Positions 23,319-36,586 of a stretch of 64,000 nucleotides of DNA are shown here, one piece after another. Numbering within the stretch: the stretch's first letter is position 1; each line of letters begins with the position of its first letter. The translations under genes were made by a program, and so were the position numbers. This DNA is from Gibbula magus. Taxonomy: Eukaryota > Mollusca > Gastropoda > Trochida > Trochidae. The DNA lies in contig OW388292.1 in the NCBI GenBank assembly GCA_936450465.1, forward strand, positions 4,607,756 to 4,671,755, given 5' to 3'. The notes under the pieces are model-generated. The model was not told the DNA's origin and searched no databases. It saw only the letters and a program-made list of their open reading frames with translations.

Positions 23319-26300
23319 CTATATCAGATATTTAGCGTCTGGTGCCTGTGTGTGTGTGTGGCCCCATCGCTGCAGCAGAGTGACATATACATATAAGTAT
23401 ACATACCTATCTATATCAGATATTTAGCGTCTGGCGCCTGTGTGTGTGTGGCCCCATCGCTGCAGCAGAGTGACATATACATATAAGTATACATACCTAT
23501 CTATATAGGATATTCAGCGTCTGGCGCCTGTGTGTGTGGCCCCATCGCTGCAGCAGAGTGACATATACATATAAGTATACATACCTGTCTATATAAGATA
23601 TTTAGCGTCTGGCGCCTGTGTGTGTGTGTGGCCCCATCGCTGCAGCAGAGTGACATATATATATAAGTATACATACCTATCTATATAAGGTATTTAGCGT
23701 CTGGCGCCTGTGTGTGTGGCCCCATCGCTGCAGCAGAATGACATATACATATAAGTATACATACTATCTATATAATATATTTAGCGTCTGGCGCCTGTGT
23801 GTGTGGCCCAATCGCTGCAGCAGAGTGACATATACATATAAGTATACATACCTATCTATATAAGATATTTAGCGTCTGGCGCCTGTGTGTGTGTGTGGCC
23901 CCATCGCTGCAGCAGAGTGACATATACATATAAGTATACATACCTATCTATATAAGATATTTAGCGTCTGGCGCCTGTGTGTGTGTGTGTGTGGCCCCAT
24001 CGCTGCAGCAGAGTGACATATACATATAAGTATACATACCTATCTATATAAGATATTTAGCGTCTGGCGCCTGTGTGTGTGTGTGTGGCCCCATCGCTGC
24101 AGCAGAGTGACATATACATATAAGTATACATACCTATCTATATAAGATATTTAGCGTCTGGCGCCTGTGTGTGTGGCCCCATCGCTGCAGCAGAGTGACA
24201 TATACATATAAGTATACATACCTATCTATATAAGATATTTAGCGTCTGGCGCCTGTGTGTGTGTGTGTGGCCCCATCGCTGCAGCAGAATGACATATACA
24301 TATAAGTATACATACCTATCTATATAAGATATTTAGCGTCTGGCGCCTGTGTGTGTGGCCCCATCGCTGCAGCAGAGTGACATATACATATAAGTATACA
24401 TACCTATCTATATAAGATATTTAGCGTCTGGCGCCTGTGTGTGTGTGTGGCCCCATCGCTGCAGCAGAGTGACATATACATATAAGTATACATACCTATC
24501 TATATAAGATATTTAGCGTCTGGCGCCTGTGTGTGTGTGTGGCCCCATCGCTGCAGCAGAGTGACATATACATATAAGTATACATACCTATCTATATAAG
24601 ATATTTAGCGTCTGGCGCCTGTGTGTGTGGCCCCATCGCTGCAGCAGAGTGACATATACATATAAGTATACATACCTATCTATATAAGATATTTAGCGTC
24701 TGGCGCCTGTGTGTGTGTGTGGCCCCATCGCTGCAGCAGAGTGACATATACATATAAGTATACATACCTATCTATATAAGATATTTAGCGTCTGGCGCCT
24801 GTGTGTGTGGCCACAGGCGTCAGACGCTAAATATACATATAAGTATACATACCTATCTATATAAGATATTTAGCGTCTGGCGCCTGTGTGTGTGTGTGGC
24901 CCCATCGCTGCAGCAGAGTGACATATACATATAAGTATACATACCTATCTATATAAGATATTTAGCGTCTGGCTCCTGTGTGTGTGTGTGGCCCCATCGC
25001 TGCAGCAGAGTGACATATACATATAAGTATACATACCTATCTATATAAGATATTTAGCGTCTGGCGCCTGTGTGTGTGGCCACAGGCGTCAGACGCTAAA
25101 TATACATATAAGTATACATACCTATCTATATAAGATATTTAGCGTCTGGCGCCTGTGTGTGTGGCCCCATCGCTGCAGCAGAGTGACATATACATATAAG
25201 TATACATACCTATCTATATAAGATATTTAGCGTCTGGCGCCTGTGTGTGTGGCCCCATCGCTGCAGCAGAGTGACATATACATATAAGTATACATACCTA
25301 TCTATATAAGATATTTAGCGTCTGGCGCCTGTGTGTGTGTGTGGCCCCATCGCTGCAGCAGAGTGACATATACATATAAGTATACATACCTATCTATATA
25401 AGATATTTAGCGTCTGGCGCCTGTGTGTGTGGCCACAGGCGTCAGACGCTAAATATACATATAAGTATACATACCTATCTATATAAGATATTTAGCGTCT
25501 GGCGCCTGTGTGTGTGGCCCCATCGCTGCAGCAGAGTGACATATACATATAAGTATACATACCTATCTATATAAGATATTTAGCGTCTGGCGCCTGTGTG
25601 TGTGTGGCCCCATCGCTGCAGCAGAGTGACATATACATATAAGTATACATACCTATCTATATAAGATATTTAGCGTCTGGTGCCTGTGTGTGTGTGTGGC
25701 CCCATCGCTGCAGCAGAGTGACATATACATATAAGTATACATACCTATCTATATCAGATATTTAGCGTCTGGTGCCTGTGTGTGTGTGTGGCCCCATCGC
25801 TGCAGCAGAGTGACATATACATATAAGTATACATACCTATCTATATCAGATATTTAGCGTCTGGCGCCTGTGTGTGTGTGGCCCCATCGCTGCAGCAGAG
25901 TGACATATACATATAAGTATACATACCTATCTATATAGGATATTTAGCGTCTGGCGCCTGTGTGTGTGGCCCCATCGCTGCAGCAGAGTGACATATACAT
26001 AAAAGTATACATACCTGTCTATATAAGATATTTAGCGTCTGGCGCCTGTGTATGTGTGGCCCCATCGCTGCAGCAGAGTGACATATACATATAAGTATAC
26101 ATACCTATCTATATAAGATATTTAGCGTCTGGCGCCTGTGTGTGTGTGTGGCCCCATCGCTGCAGCAGAGTGACATATACATATAAGTATACATACCTAT
26201 CTATATAAGATATTTAGCGTCTGGCGCCTGTGTGTGTGTGTGGCCCCATCGCTGCAGCAGAGTGACATATACATATAAGTATACATACCTATCTATATAA

Positions 26301-26549
26301 GATATTTAGCGTCTGGCGCCTGTGTGTGTGGCCCCATCGCTGCAGCAGAGTGACATATACATATAAGTATACATACCTATCTATATAAGATATTTAGCGT
26401 CTGGCGCCTGTGTGTGTGTGGCCCCATCGCTGCAGCAGAGTGACATATACATATAAGTATACATACCTATCTATATAAGATATTTAGCGTCTGGCGCCTG
26501 TGTGTGTGGCCCCATCGCTGCAGCAGAGTGACATATACATATAAGTATA

Positions 26550-29500
26550 CATACCTATCTATATAATATATTTAGCGTCTGGCGCCTGTGTGTGTATGTG
26601 GCCCCATCGCTGCAGCAGAGTGACATATACATATAAGTATACATACCTATCTATATATGATATTTAGCGTCTGGCGCCTGTGTGTGTGTGTGGCCCCATC
26701 GCTGCAGCAGAATGACATATACATATAAGTATACATACCTATCTATATAAGATATTTAGCGTCTGGCGCCTGTGTGTGTGGCGCCATCGCTGCAGCAGAG
26801 TGACATATACATATAAGTATACATACCTATCTATATAAGATATTTAGCGTCTGGCGCCTGTGTGTGTGGGCCCATCGCTGCAGCAGAGTGACATATACAT
26901 ATAAGTATACATACCTATCTATATAAGATATTTAGCGTCTGGCACCTGTGTGTGTGTGTGGCCCCATCGCTGCAGCAGAGTGACATATACATATAAGTAT
27001 ACATACCTATCTATATAAGATATTTAGCGTCTGGCGCCTGTGTGTGTGGCCCCATCGCTGCAGCAGAGTGACATATACATATAAGTATACATACCTATCT
27101 ATATAAGATATTTAGCGTCTGGCGCCTGTGTGTGTGTGTGGCCCCATCGCTGCAGCAGAGTGACATATACATATAAGTATACATACCTATCTATATAAGA
27201 TATTTAGCGTCTGGCGCCTGTGTGTGTGGCCACAGGCGTCAGACGCTAAATATACATATAAGTATACATACCTATCTATATAAGATATTTAGCGTCTGGC
27301 GCCTGTGTGTGTGGCCCCATCGCTGCAGCAGAGTGACATATACATATAAGTATACATACCTATCTATATAAGATATTTAGCGTCTGGTGCCTGTGTGTGT
27401 GTGTGGCCCCATCGCTGCAGCAGAGTGACATATACATATAAGTATACATACCTATCTATATCAGATATTTAGCGTCTGGTGCCTGTGTGTGTGTGTGGCC
27501 CCATCGCTGCAGCAGAGTGACATATACATATAAGTATGCATACCTATCTATATCAGATATTTAGCGTCTGGCGCCTGTGTGTGTGTGGCCCCATCGCTGC
27601 AGCAGAGTGACATATACATATAAGTATACATACCTATCTATATAGGATATTCAGCGTCTGGCGCCTGTGTGTGTGGCCCCATCGCTGCAGCAGAGTGACA
27701 TATACATATAAGTATACATACCTGTCTATATAAGATATTTAGCGTCTGGCGCCTGTGTGTGTGTGTGGCCCCATCGCTGCAGCAGAGTGACATATACATA
27801 TAAGTATACATACCTATCTATATAAGATATTTAGCGTCTGGCGCCTGTGTGTGTGTGGCCCCATCGCTGCAGCAGAGTGACATATACATATAAGTATACA
27901 TACCTATCTATATATGATATTTAGCGTCTGGCGCCTGTGTGTGTGTGTGGCCCCATCGCTGCAGCAGAGTGACATATACATATAAGTATACATACCTATC
28001 TATATAAGATATTTAGCGTCTGGCGCCTGTGTGTGTGTGTGGCCCCATCGCTGCAGCAGAGTGACATATACATATACGTATACATACCTATCTATATAAG
28101 ATATTTAGTGTCTGGCGCCTGTGTGTGTGTGTGGCCCCATCGCTGCAGCAGAGTGACATATACATATAAGTATACATACCTATCTATATAAGATATTAAG
28201 CGTCTGGCGCCTGTGTGTGTGGCCCCATCGCTGCAGCAGAGTGACATATACATATACGTATACATACCTATCTATATAAGATATTTAGCGTCTGGCGCCT
28301 GTGTGTGTGTGTGGCCCCATCGCTGCAGCAGAGTGACATATACATATAAGTATACATTCCTATCTATATAAGATATTTAGCGTCTGGCGCCTGTGTGTGT
28401 GTGTGGCCCCATCGCTGCAGCAGAGTGACATATACATATAAGTATACATACCTATCTATATAAGATATTTAGCGTCTGGCGCCTGTGTGTGTGTGTGTGG
28501 CCCCATCGCTGCAGCAGAGTGACATATACATATAAGTATACATACCTATCTATATAAGATATTTAGCGTCTGGCGCCTGTGTGTGTGTGTGGCCCCATCG
28601 CTGCAGCAGAGTGATATATACATATAAGTATACATACCTATCTATATAAGATATTTAGCGTCTGGCGCCTGTGTGTGTGGCCCCATCGCTGCAGCTGAGC
28701 GACATATACATATAAGTATACATACCTATCTATATAACATATTTAGCGTCTGGCACCTGTGTGTGTGTGTGGCCACATCGCTGCAGCAGAGTGACATATA
28801 CATATAAGTATACATACCTATCTATACAAGATATTTAGCGTCTGGCGCCTGTGTGTGTGTGTGGCCCCATCGCTGCAGCAGAGTGACATATACATATAAG
28901 TATACATACCTATCTATAATAGATATTTAGCGTCTGGCGCCTGTGTGTGTGTGTGGCCCCATCGCTGCAGCAGAGTGACATATACATATAAGTATACATA
29001 CCTATCTATATAAGATATTTAGCGTCTGGCGCCTGTGTGTGTGTGTGGCCCCATCGCTGCAGCAGAGTGACATATACATATAAGTATACATACCGATCTA
29101 TATAAGATATTTAGCGTCTGGCGCCTGTGTGTGTGGCCCCATCGCTGCAGCAGAGTGACATATACATATAAGTATACATACCTATCTATAGAAGATATTT
29201 AGCGTCTGGCGCCTGTGTGTGTGTGTGGCCCCATCGCTGCAGCAGAGTGACATATACATATAAGTATACATACCTATCTATATAAGATATTTAGCGTCTG
29301 GCGCCTGTGTGTGTATGTGGCCCCATCGCTGCAGCAGAGTGACATATACATATAAGTATACATACCTATCTATATATGATATTTAGCGTCTGGCGCCTGT
29401 GTGTGTGTGTGGCCCCATCGCTGCAGCAGAATGACATATACATATAAGTATACATACCTATCTATATAAGATATTTAGCGTCTGGCGCCTGTGTGTGTGG

Positions 29501-32010
29501 CGCCATCGCTGCAGCAGAGTGACATATACATATAAGTATACATACCTATCTATATAAGATATTTAGCGTCTGGCGCCTGTGTGTGTGGGCCCATCGCTGC
29601 AGCAGAGTGACATATACATATAAGTATACATACCTATCTATATAAGATATTTAGCGTCTGGCACCTGTGTGTGTGTGTGGCCCCATCGCTGCAGCAGAGT
29701 GACATATACATATAAGTATACATACCTATCTATATAAGATATTTAGCGTCTGGCGCCTGTGTGTGTGGCCCCATCGCTGCAGCAGAGTGACATATACATA
29801 TAAGTATACATACCTATCTATATAAGATATTTAGCGTCTGGCGCCTGTGTGTGTGTGTGGCCCCATCGCTGCAGCAGAGTGACATATACATATAAGTATA
29901 CATACCTATCTATATAAGATATTTAGCGTCTGGCGCCTGTGTGTGTGGCCACAGGCGTCAGACGCTAAATATACATATAAGTATACATACCTATCTATAT
30001 AAGATATTTAGCGTCTGGCGCCTGTGTGTGTGTGTGGCCCCATCGCTGCAGCAGAGTGACATATACATATAAGTATACATACCTATCTATATAAGATATT
30101 TAGCGTCTGGTGCCTGTGTGTGTGTGTGGCCCCATCGCTGCAGCAGAGTGACATATACATATAGCAGAGTGACATATACATATAAGTATACATACCTATC
30201 TATATCAGATATTTAGCGTCTGGTGCCTGTGTGTGTGTGTGGCCCCATCGCTGCAGCAGAGTGACATATACATATAAGTATGCATACCTATCTATATCAG
30301 ATATTTAGCGTCTGGCGCCTGTGTGTGTGTGGCCCCATCGCTGCAGCAGAGTGACATATACATATAAGTATACATACCTATCTATATAGGATATTCAGCG
30401 TCTGGCGCCTGTGTGTGTGGCCCCATCGCTGCAGCAGAGTGACATATACATATAAGTATACATACCTGTCTATATAAGATATTTAGCGTCTGGCGCCTGT
30501 GTGTGTGTGTGGCCCCATCGCTGCAGCAGAGTGACATATACATATAAGTATACATACCTATCTATATAAGATATTTAGCGTCTGGCGCCTGTGTGTGTGT
30601 GGCCCCATCGCTGCAGCAGAGTGACATATACATATAAGTATACATACCTATCTATATATGATATTTAGCGTCTGGCGCCTGTGTGTGTGTGTGGCCCCAT
30701 CGCTGCAGCAGAGTGACATATACATATAAGTATACATACCTATCTATATAAGATATTTAGCGTCTGGCGCCTGTGTGTGTGTGGCCCCATCGCTGCAGCA
30801 GAGTGACATATACATATAAGTATACATACCTATCTATATATGATATTTAGCGTCTGGCGCCTGTGTGTGTGTGTGGCCCCATCGCTGCAGCAGAGTGACA
30901 TATACATATAAGTATACATACCTATCTATATAAGATATTTAGCGTCTGGCGCCTGTGTGTGTGTGTGGCCCCATCGCTGCAGCAGAGTGACATATACATA
31001 TACGTATACATACCTATCTATATAAGATATTTAGTGTCTGGCGCCTGTGTGTGTGTGTGGCCCCATCGCTGCAGCAGAGTGACATATACATATAAGTATA
31101 CATACCTATCTATATAAGATATTAAGCGTCTGGCGCCTGTGTGTGTGTGTGACCCCATCGCTGCAGCAGAGTGACATATACATATACGTATACATACCTA
31201 TCTATATAAGATATTTAGCGTCTGGCGCCTGTGTGTGTGTGTGGCCCCATCGCTGCAGCAGAGTGACATATACATATAAGTATACATACCTATCTATATA
31301 AGATATTTAGCGTCTGGCGCCTGTGTGTGTGTGTGGCCCCATCGCTGCAGCAGAGTGATATATACATATAAGTATACATACCTATCTATATCAGATATTT
31401 AGCGTCTGGCGCCTGTGTGTGTGTGTGTGGCCCCATCGCTGCAGCAGAGTGACATATACATATAAGTATACATACCTATCTATATAACATATTTAGCGTC
31501 TGGCACCTGTGTGTGTGTGTGGCCCCATCGCTGCAGCAGAGTGACATATACATATAAGTATACATACCTATCTATACAAGATATTTAGCGTCTGGCGCCT
31601 GTGTGTGTGTGTGGCCCCATCGCTGCAGCAGAGTGACATATACATATAAGTATACATACCTATCTATAATAGATATTTAGCGTCTGGCGCCTGTGTGTGT
31701 GTGTGGCCCCATCGCTGCAGCAGAGTGACATATACATATAAGTATACATACCTATCTATATAAGATGTTTAGCGTCTGGCGCCTGTGTGTGTGTGTGGCC
31801 CCATCGCTGCAGCAGAGTGACATATACATATAAGTATACATACCGATCTATATAAGATATTTAGCGTCTGGCGCCTGTGTGTGTGGCCCCATCGCTGCAG
31901 CAGAGTGACATATACATATAAGTATACATACCTATCTATAGAAGATATTTAGCGTCTGGCGCCTGTGTGTGTGTGTGGCCCCATCGCTGCAGCAGAGTGA
32001 CATATACATA
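26550..32010. repeat. Second ~2.72-kb higher-order duplication in the 88-bp array
   Basis: GTGTATGTGG at 26592 and 29311 (offset 2,719), the inverted unit at 27230 and 29949 (2,719), TCTATACAAG near 28824 and 31573 and TCTATAATAG near 28915 and 31670 (about 2,750-2,755) show a second tandem higher-order pair. The offset rises part-way through, partly because of a 22-bp internal duplication at about 30140-30185 (GCAGAGTGACATATACATAT repeated). Confidence 0.8.
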
Positions 32011-35000
32011 TAAGTATACATACCTATCTATATAAGATATTAAGCGTCTGGCGCCTGTGTGTGTGTGTGTGGCCCCATCGCTGCAGCAGAATGACATATA
32101 CATATAAGTATACATACTATCTATATAAGATATTAAGCGTCTGGCGCCTGTGTGTGTGTGTGGCCCCATCGCTGCAGCAGAGTGACATATACATATAAGT
32201 ATACATACCTATCTATATAAGATATTAAGCGTCTGGCGCCTGTGTGTGTGGCCCAATCGCTTCAGCAGAGTGACAGATACATATAAGTATACATACCTAT
32301 CTATATAAGATATTAAGCGTCTGGCGCCTGTGTGTGTGTGTGGCCCCATCGCTGCAGCAGAGTGACATATACATATAAGTATACATACCTATCTATATAA
32401 GATATTTAGCGTCTGGCGCCTGTGTGTGTGTGTGGCCCCATCGCTGCAGCAGAGTGACATATACATATAAGTATACATACCTATCTATATAAGATATTTA
32501 GCGTCTGGCGCCTGTGTGTGTGTGTGTGGCCACATCGCTGCAGCAGAGTGACATATACATATAAGTATACATACCTATCTATATAAGATATTTAGCGTCT
32601 GGCGCCTGTGTGTGTGGCCACAGGCGTCAGACGCTAAATATACATATAAGTATACATACCTATCTATATAAGATATTTAGCGTCTGGCGCCTGTGTGTGT
32701 GGCCCCATCGCTGCAGCAGAGTGACATATACATATAAGTATACATACCTATCTATATAAGATATTAAGCGTCTGGCGCCTGTGTGTGTGTGTGGCCCCAT
32801 CGCTGCAGCAGAGTGACATATACATATAAGTATACATACCTATCTATATCAGATATTTAGCGTCTGGCGCCTGTGTGTGTGGCCACAGGCGTCAGACGCT
32901 AAATATACATATAAGTATACATACCTATCTATATAAGATATTTAGCGTCTGGCGCCTGTGTGTGTGGCCCCATCGCTGCAGCAGAGTGACATATACATAT
33001 AAGTATACATACCTATCTATATAAGATATTAAGCGTCTGGCGCCTGTGTGTGTGTGTGGCCCCATCGCTGCAGCAGAGTGACATATACATATAAGTATAC
33101 ATACCTATCTATATAAGATATTTAGCGTCTGGCGCCTGTGTGTGTGTGTGTGGCCACATCGCTGCAGCAGAGTGACATATACATATAAGTATACATACCT
33201 ATCTATATAAGATATTTAGCGTCTGGCACCTGTGTGTGTGTGTGGCCCCATCGCTGCAGCAGAATGACATATACATATAAGTATACATACCTATCTATAT
33301 AAGATATTTAGCGTCTGGCGCCTGTGTGTGTGGCCACAGGCGTCAGACGCTAAATATACATATAAGTATACATACCTATCTATATAAGATATTTAGCGTC
33401 TGGCGCCTGTGTGTGTGTGTGTGGCCCCATCGCTGCAGCAGAGTGACATATACATATAAGTATACATACCTATCTATATAAGATATTAAGCGTCTGGCGC
33501 CTGTGTGTGTGTGTGTGGCCCCATCGCTGCAGCAGAATGACATATACATATAAGTATACATACTATCTATATAAGATATTAAGCGTCTGGCGCCTGTGTG
33601 TGTGTGTGGCCCCATCGCTGCAGCAGAGTGACATATACATATAAGTATACATACCTATCTATATAAGATATTAAGCGTCTGGCGCCTGTGTGTGTGGCCC
33701 AATCGCTTCAGCAGAGTGACAGATACATATAAGTATACATACCTATCTATATAAGATATTAAGCGTCTGGCGCCTGTGTGTGTGTGTGGCCCCATCGCTG
33801 CAGCAGAGTGACATATACATATAAGTATACATACCTATCTATATAAGATATTTAGCGTCTGGCGCCTGTGTGTGTATGTGGCCCCATCGCTGCAGCAGAG
33901 TGACATATACATATAAGTATACATACCTATCTATATAAGATATTTAGCGTCTGGCGCCTGTGTGTGTGTGTGGCCCCATCGCTGCAGCAGAGTGACATAT
34001 ACATATAAGTATACATACCTATCTATATAAGATATTTAGCGTCTGGCGCCTGTGTGTGTGTGTGTGGCCACATCGCTGCAGCAGAGTGACATATACATAT
34101 AAGTATACATACCTATCTATATAAGATATTTAGCGTCTGGCGCCTGTGTGTGTGGCCACAGGCGTCAGACGCTAAATATACATATAAGTATACATACCTA
34201 TCTATATAAGATATTTAGCGTCTGGCGTCTGTGTGTGTGTGTGTGGCCCCATCGCTGCAGCAGAGTGACATATACATATAAGTATACATACCTATCTATA
34301 TAAGATATTAAGCGTCTGGCGCCTGTGTGTGTGTGTGGCCCCATCGCTGCAGCAGAGTGACATATACATATAAGTATACATACCTATCTATATAATATAT
34401 TAAGCGTCTGGCGCCTGTGTGTGTGTGTGTGTGGCCCCATCGCTGCAGCAGAATGACATATACATATAAGTATACATACCTATCTATATAAGATATTTAG
34501 CGTCTGGTGCCTGTGTGTGTGTGTGGCCCCATCGCTGCAGCAGAGTGACATATACATATAAGTATACATACCTATCTATATAAGATATTTAGCGTCTGGC
34601 GCCTGTGTGTGTGTGTGTGGCCCCATCGCTGCAGCAGAGTGACATATACATATAAGTATACATACCTATCTATATAAGATATTTAGCGTCTGGCGCCTGT
34701 GTGTGTGTGTGGCCCCATCGCTGCAGCAGAGTGACATATACATATAAGTATACATACCTATCTATATAAGATATTTAGCGTCTGGCGCCTGTGTGTGTGT
34801 GTGGCCCCATCGCTGCAGCAGAGTGACATATACATATAAGTATACATACCTATCTATATAAGATATTACGCGTCTGGCGCCTGTGTGTGTGGCCCAATCG
34901 CTTCAGCAGAGTGACATATACATATAAGTATACATACCTATCTATATCAGATATTTAGCGTCTGGCGCCTGTGTGTGTGGCCCATCGCTGCAGCAGAGTG

Positions 35001-35300
35001 ACATATACATATAAGTTAACATACCTATCTATATCAGATATTTAGCGTCTGGCGCCTGTGTGTGTGGCCCATCGCTGCAGCAGAGTGACATATACATATA
35101 AGTATACATACCTATCTATATAAGATATTTAGCGTCTGGCGCCTGTGTGTGTGGCCCATCGCTGCAGCAGAGTGACATATACATATAAGTATACATACCT
35201 ATCTATATAAGATATTTAGCGTATGGCGCCTGTGTGTGTGGCCCCATCGCTGCAGCAGAGTGACCCGCCTGTACACGAAACTACTATTGAAGTCGATAGA

Positions 35301-35392
35301 TTAAAGGCACTGTAGCACGTTTTTTCGCTCAAATAAGTTGATGAAATGTATTTGAATTTAATTTTGCAAAAAACGTGCTACAGCGCCTTTAA
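35301..35392. mobile_element. 92-bp MITE-like inverted repeat, TTAA ends
   Basis: TTAAAGGCACTGTAGCACGT plus TTTTT at the left and AAAAAACGTGCTACAG-CGCCTTTAA at the right are complementary with one mismatch; the loop is ~42 bp. The ends coincide with TTAA, so the target duplication may be TTAA or part of the terminal repeat. Confidence 0.8.
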
Positions 35393-35783
35393 GGATACTT
35401 GACAATTTTAATATTCTTATTATGACCTTGTTTATATAAAAGTACAAATATAATGTGCTCAGATGTTTTCCCTTTAAAAACTATATAATATATAGAGAGC
35501 TTTGAAGAGAAATCTTTCGTTTACACAGGTACTCTCTCATCATATGTACTGGTGTTCAATGAAAGTTGACAATCACAAAAACCAGTTTTATTGAAAATGA
35601 GGTATTTTCTATATTCATAATGAAACCTTTTACATATTAATGTCACCCATAAAACGAAAACAATCGACAAAACGCACTATAATCAATAAACATTGTCGAA
35701 AAATGGTAGGAATGAAAAACATGCCTTTAAGTCGAGAATCACGAAATGCACGTGCACAAAAATATAAAGTAACTGATGAGACA
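35393..35783. other. Unassigned sequence
   Basis: AT-rich single-copy-looking stretch; nothing recognised. Confidence 0.4.
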
Positions 35784-35896
35784 CGTTCAGCGGACCGTTC
35801 CACTAACCATGACTAACCGATCGTAAGCCCATCTTCTATCATTGACTAAGATTGATCTTAGGCCTAAAATCAGTTAGTGGAACGGCCCCCTGAACG
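35784..35896. mobile_element. 113-bp MITE-like inverted repeat
   Basis: The left end CGTTCAG-CGGACCGTTCCACTAAC is complementary to the right end GTTAGTGGAACGGCC-CCCTGAACG, with two mismatches over ~24 bp. The interior (GACTAACCGATCG ... TAAGATTGATCTTAGGCC) has further self-complementarity. No clear target duplication. Confidence 0.75.
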
Positions 35897-35961
35897 CAGC
35901 AGCAAAATGACTTAGAAAATTGCCTAGATTATTTACAATGCAGAGTTCAAAACATCACCCC

Positions 35962-36586
35962 TAAAGGGCCGGTCACACAGTCAATGGCCAAAAGTCGCAT
36001 GAATCACGCTCACGATTCGAGTCTTATGCGATACATGCGCGATTTGCGCATTTCATCAGTAGGCCCTATGTCTGACGTGGAACCTCCGTAGGTGTCCGTC
36101 GATGTTCGCCGGGTCGGCGCTTTACGCGATTCCGAGGTTTGAGCAGCTTAAAACTCGGCTTCGCTTAACAGTTTACGCAGTACTGCGCTATTTTACGTAA
36201 GTTTTGCTTAGTGTGCGTAGTTCTTACGTGGACAGTGCGCGAAATATGCGTGGAATGTCAGTGATCGTTCGCGAACATGTTGCCGCTATCGCGTTCATCG
36301 ACGACTTTCCACTGACTATACGCATACGACGCATGGTTCGGGCGTGTACGCAGTTCATTAGTGCAAGTGCGCAGATTTTGCGTGTTTTTTCAGCGGACCT
36401 TTCGTCGCTTACAGCCACGTATTCGCCCTGTTTGCGTGTCTGTGCGTGGTTTGTTAGTGATTTGTGAGTGCTCTTTCCGTAGTTCTTGCGCAATACATCG
36501 GTGATTTTGAAAATGGTCAAATTCTCGACGGAGAGTGCGTGATTCGTGCGATTACGCGACTTTTGGGCTGTGTGACCGGCCCTTAA
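35962..36586. mobile_element. Non-autonomous PIF/Harbinger-like element with TAA target duplication
   Basis: The element spans 35965-36583 (619 bp). Its ends are AGGGCCGGTCACACAG and the complement CTGTGTGACCGGCCCT, followed inward by further matching CAAAAGTCGC...GAATCACGC stretches. It is flanked by TAA at 35962-35964 and 36584-36586. A 3-bp TWA/TAA duplication is the rule for PIF/Harbinger. The interior is much richer in CG dinucleotides (GCG, CGC, TACG) than its surroundings. Open frames of 87 and 122 codons on opposite strands overlap each other and end near or run across the terminal repeat; they reflect the GC-rich interior and have no transposase motifs. Class assignment is inference from duplication length and ends. 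Confidence 0.8.

Larger units (their letters stand above)
14809..35264. repeat. Giant minisatellite/satellite array, ~88-96 bp unit, ~225 copies
   Basis: The unit reads approximately GACATATACATATAAGTATA + CATACCTATCTATATAAGAT + ATTTAGCGTCTGGCGCCTGT + (GT)n + GGCCCCATCGCTGCAGCAGA + GT. Length is 88 bp with the shortest GT tract and grows in 2-bp steps to about 96 as the tract varies. Nearly every unit has one CTGCAG and one GGCGCC. The 5' edge (14809-14850) is a diverged half-unit. Point variants (TATATCAG, TAAGGTATT, CCCATTGC, GGTGCC, AATGAC, GATGTTT) recur in fixed order, showing higher-order repeats. Units are directly adjacent with no unique spacers. No coding potential: minus-strand frames of 77-79 codons are repeat artefacts. 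Confidence 0.97.

Noticed and set aside
31936..33615. 77-79 codon minus-strand frames (HTHTGARR-type repeats)
   Set aside because: These are the GT tract and flanks of the 88-bp satellite translated; nearby units with other tract lengths break the frame.
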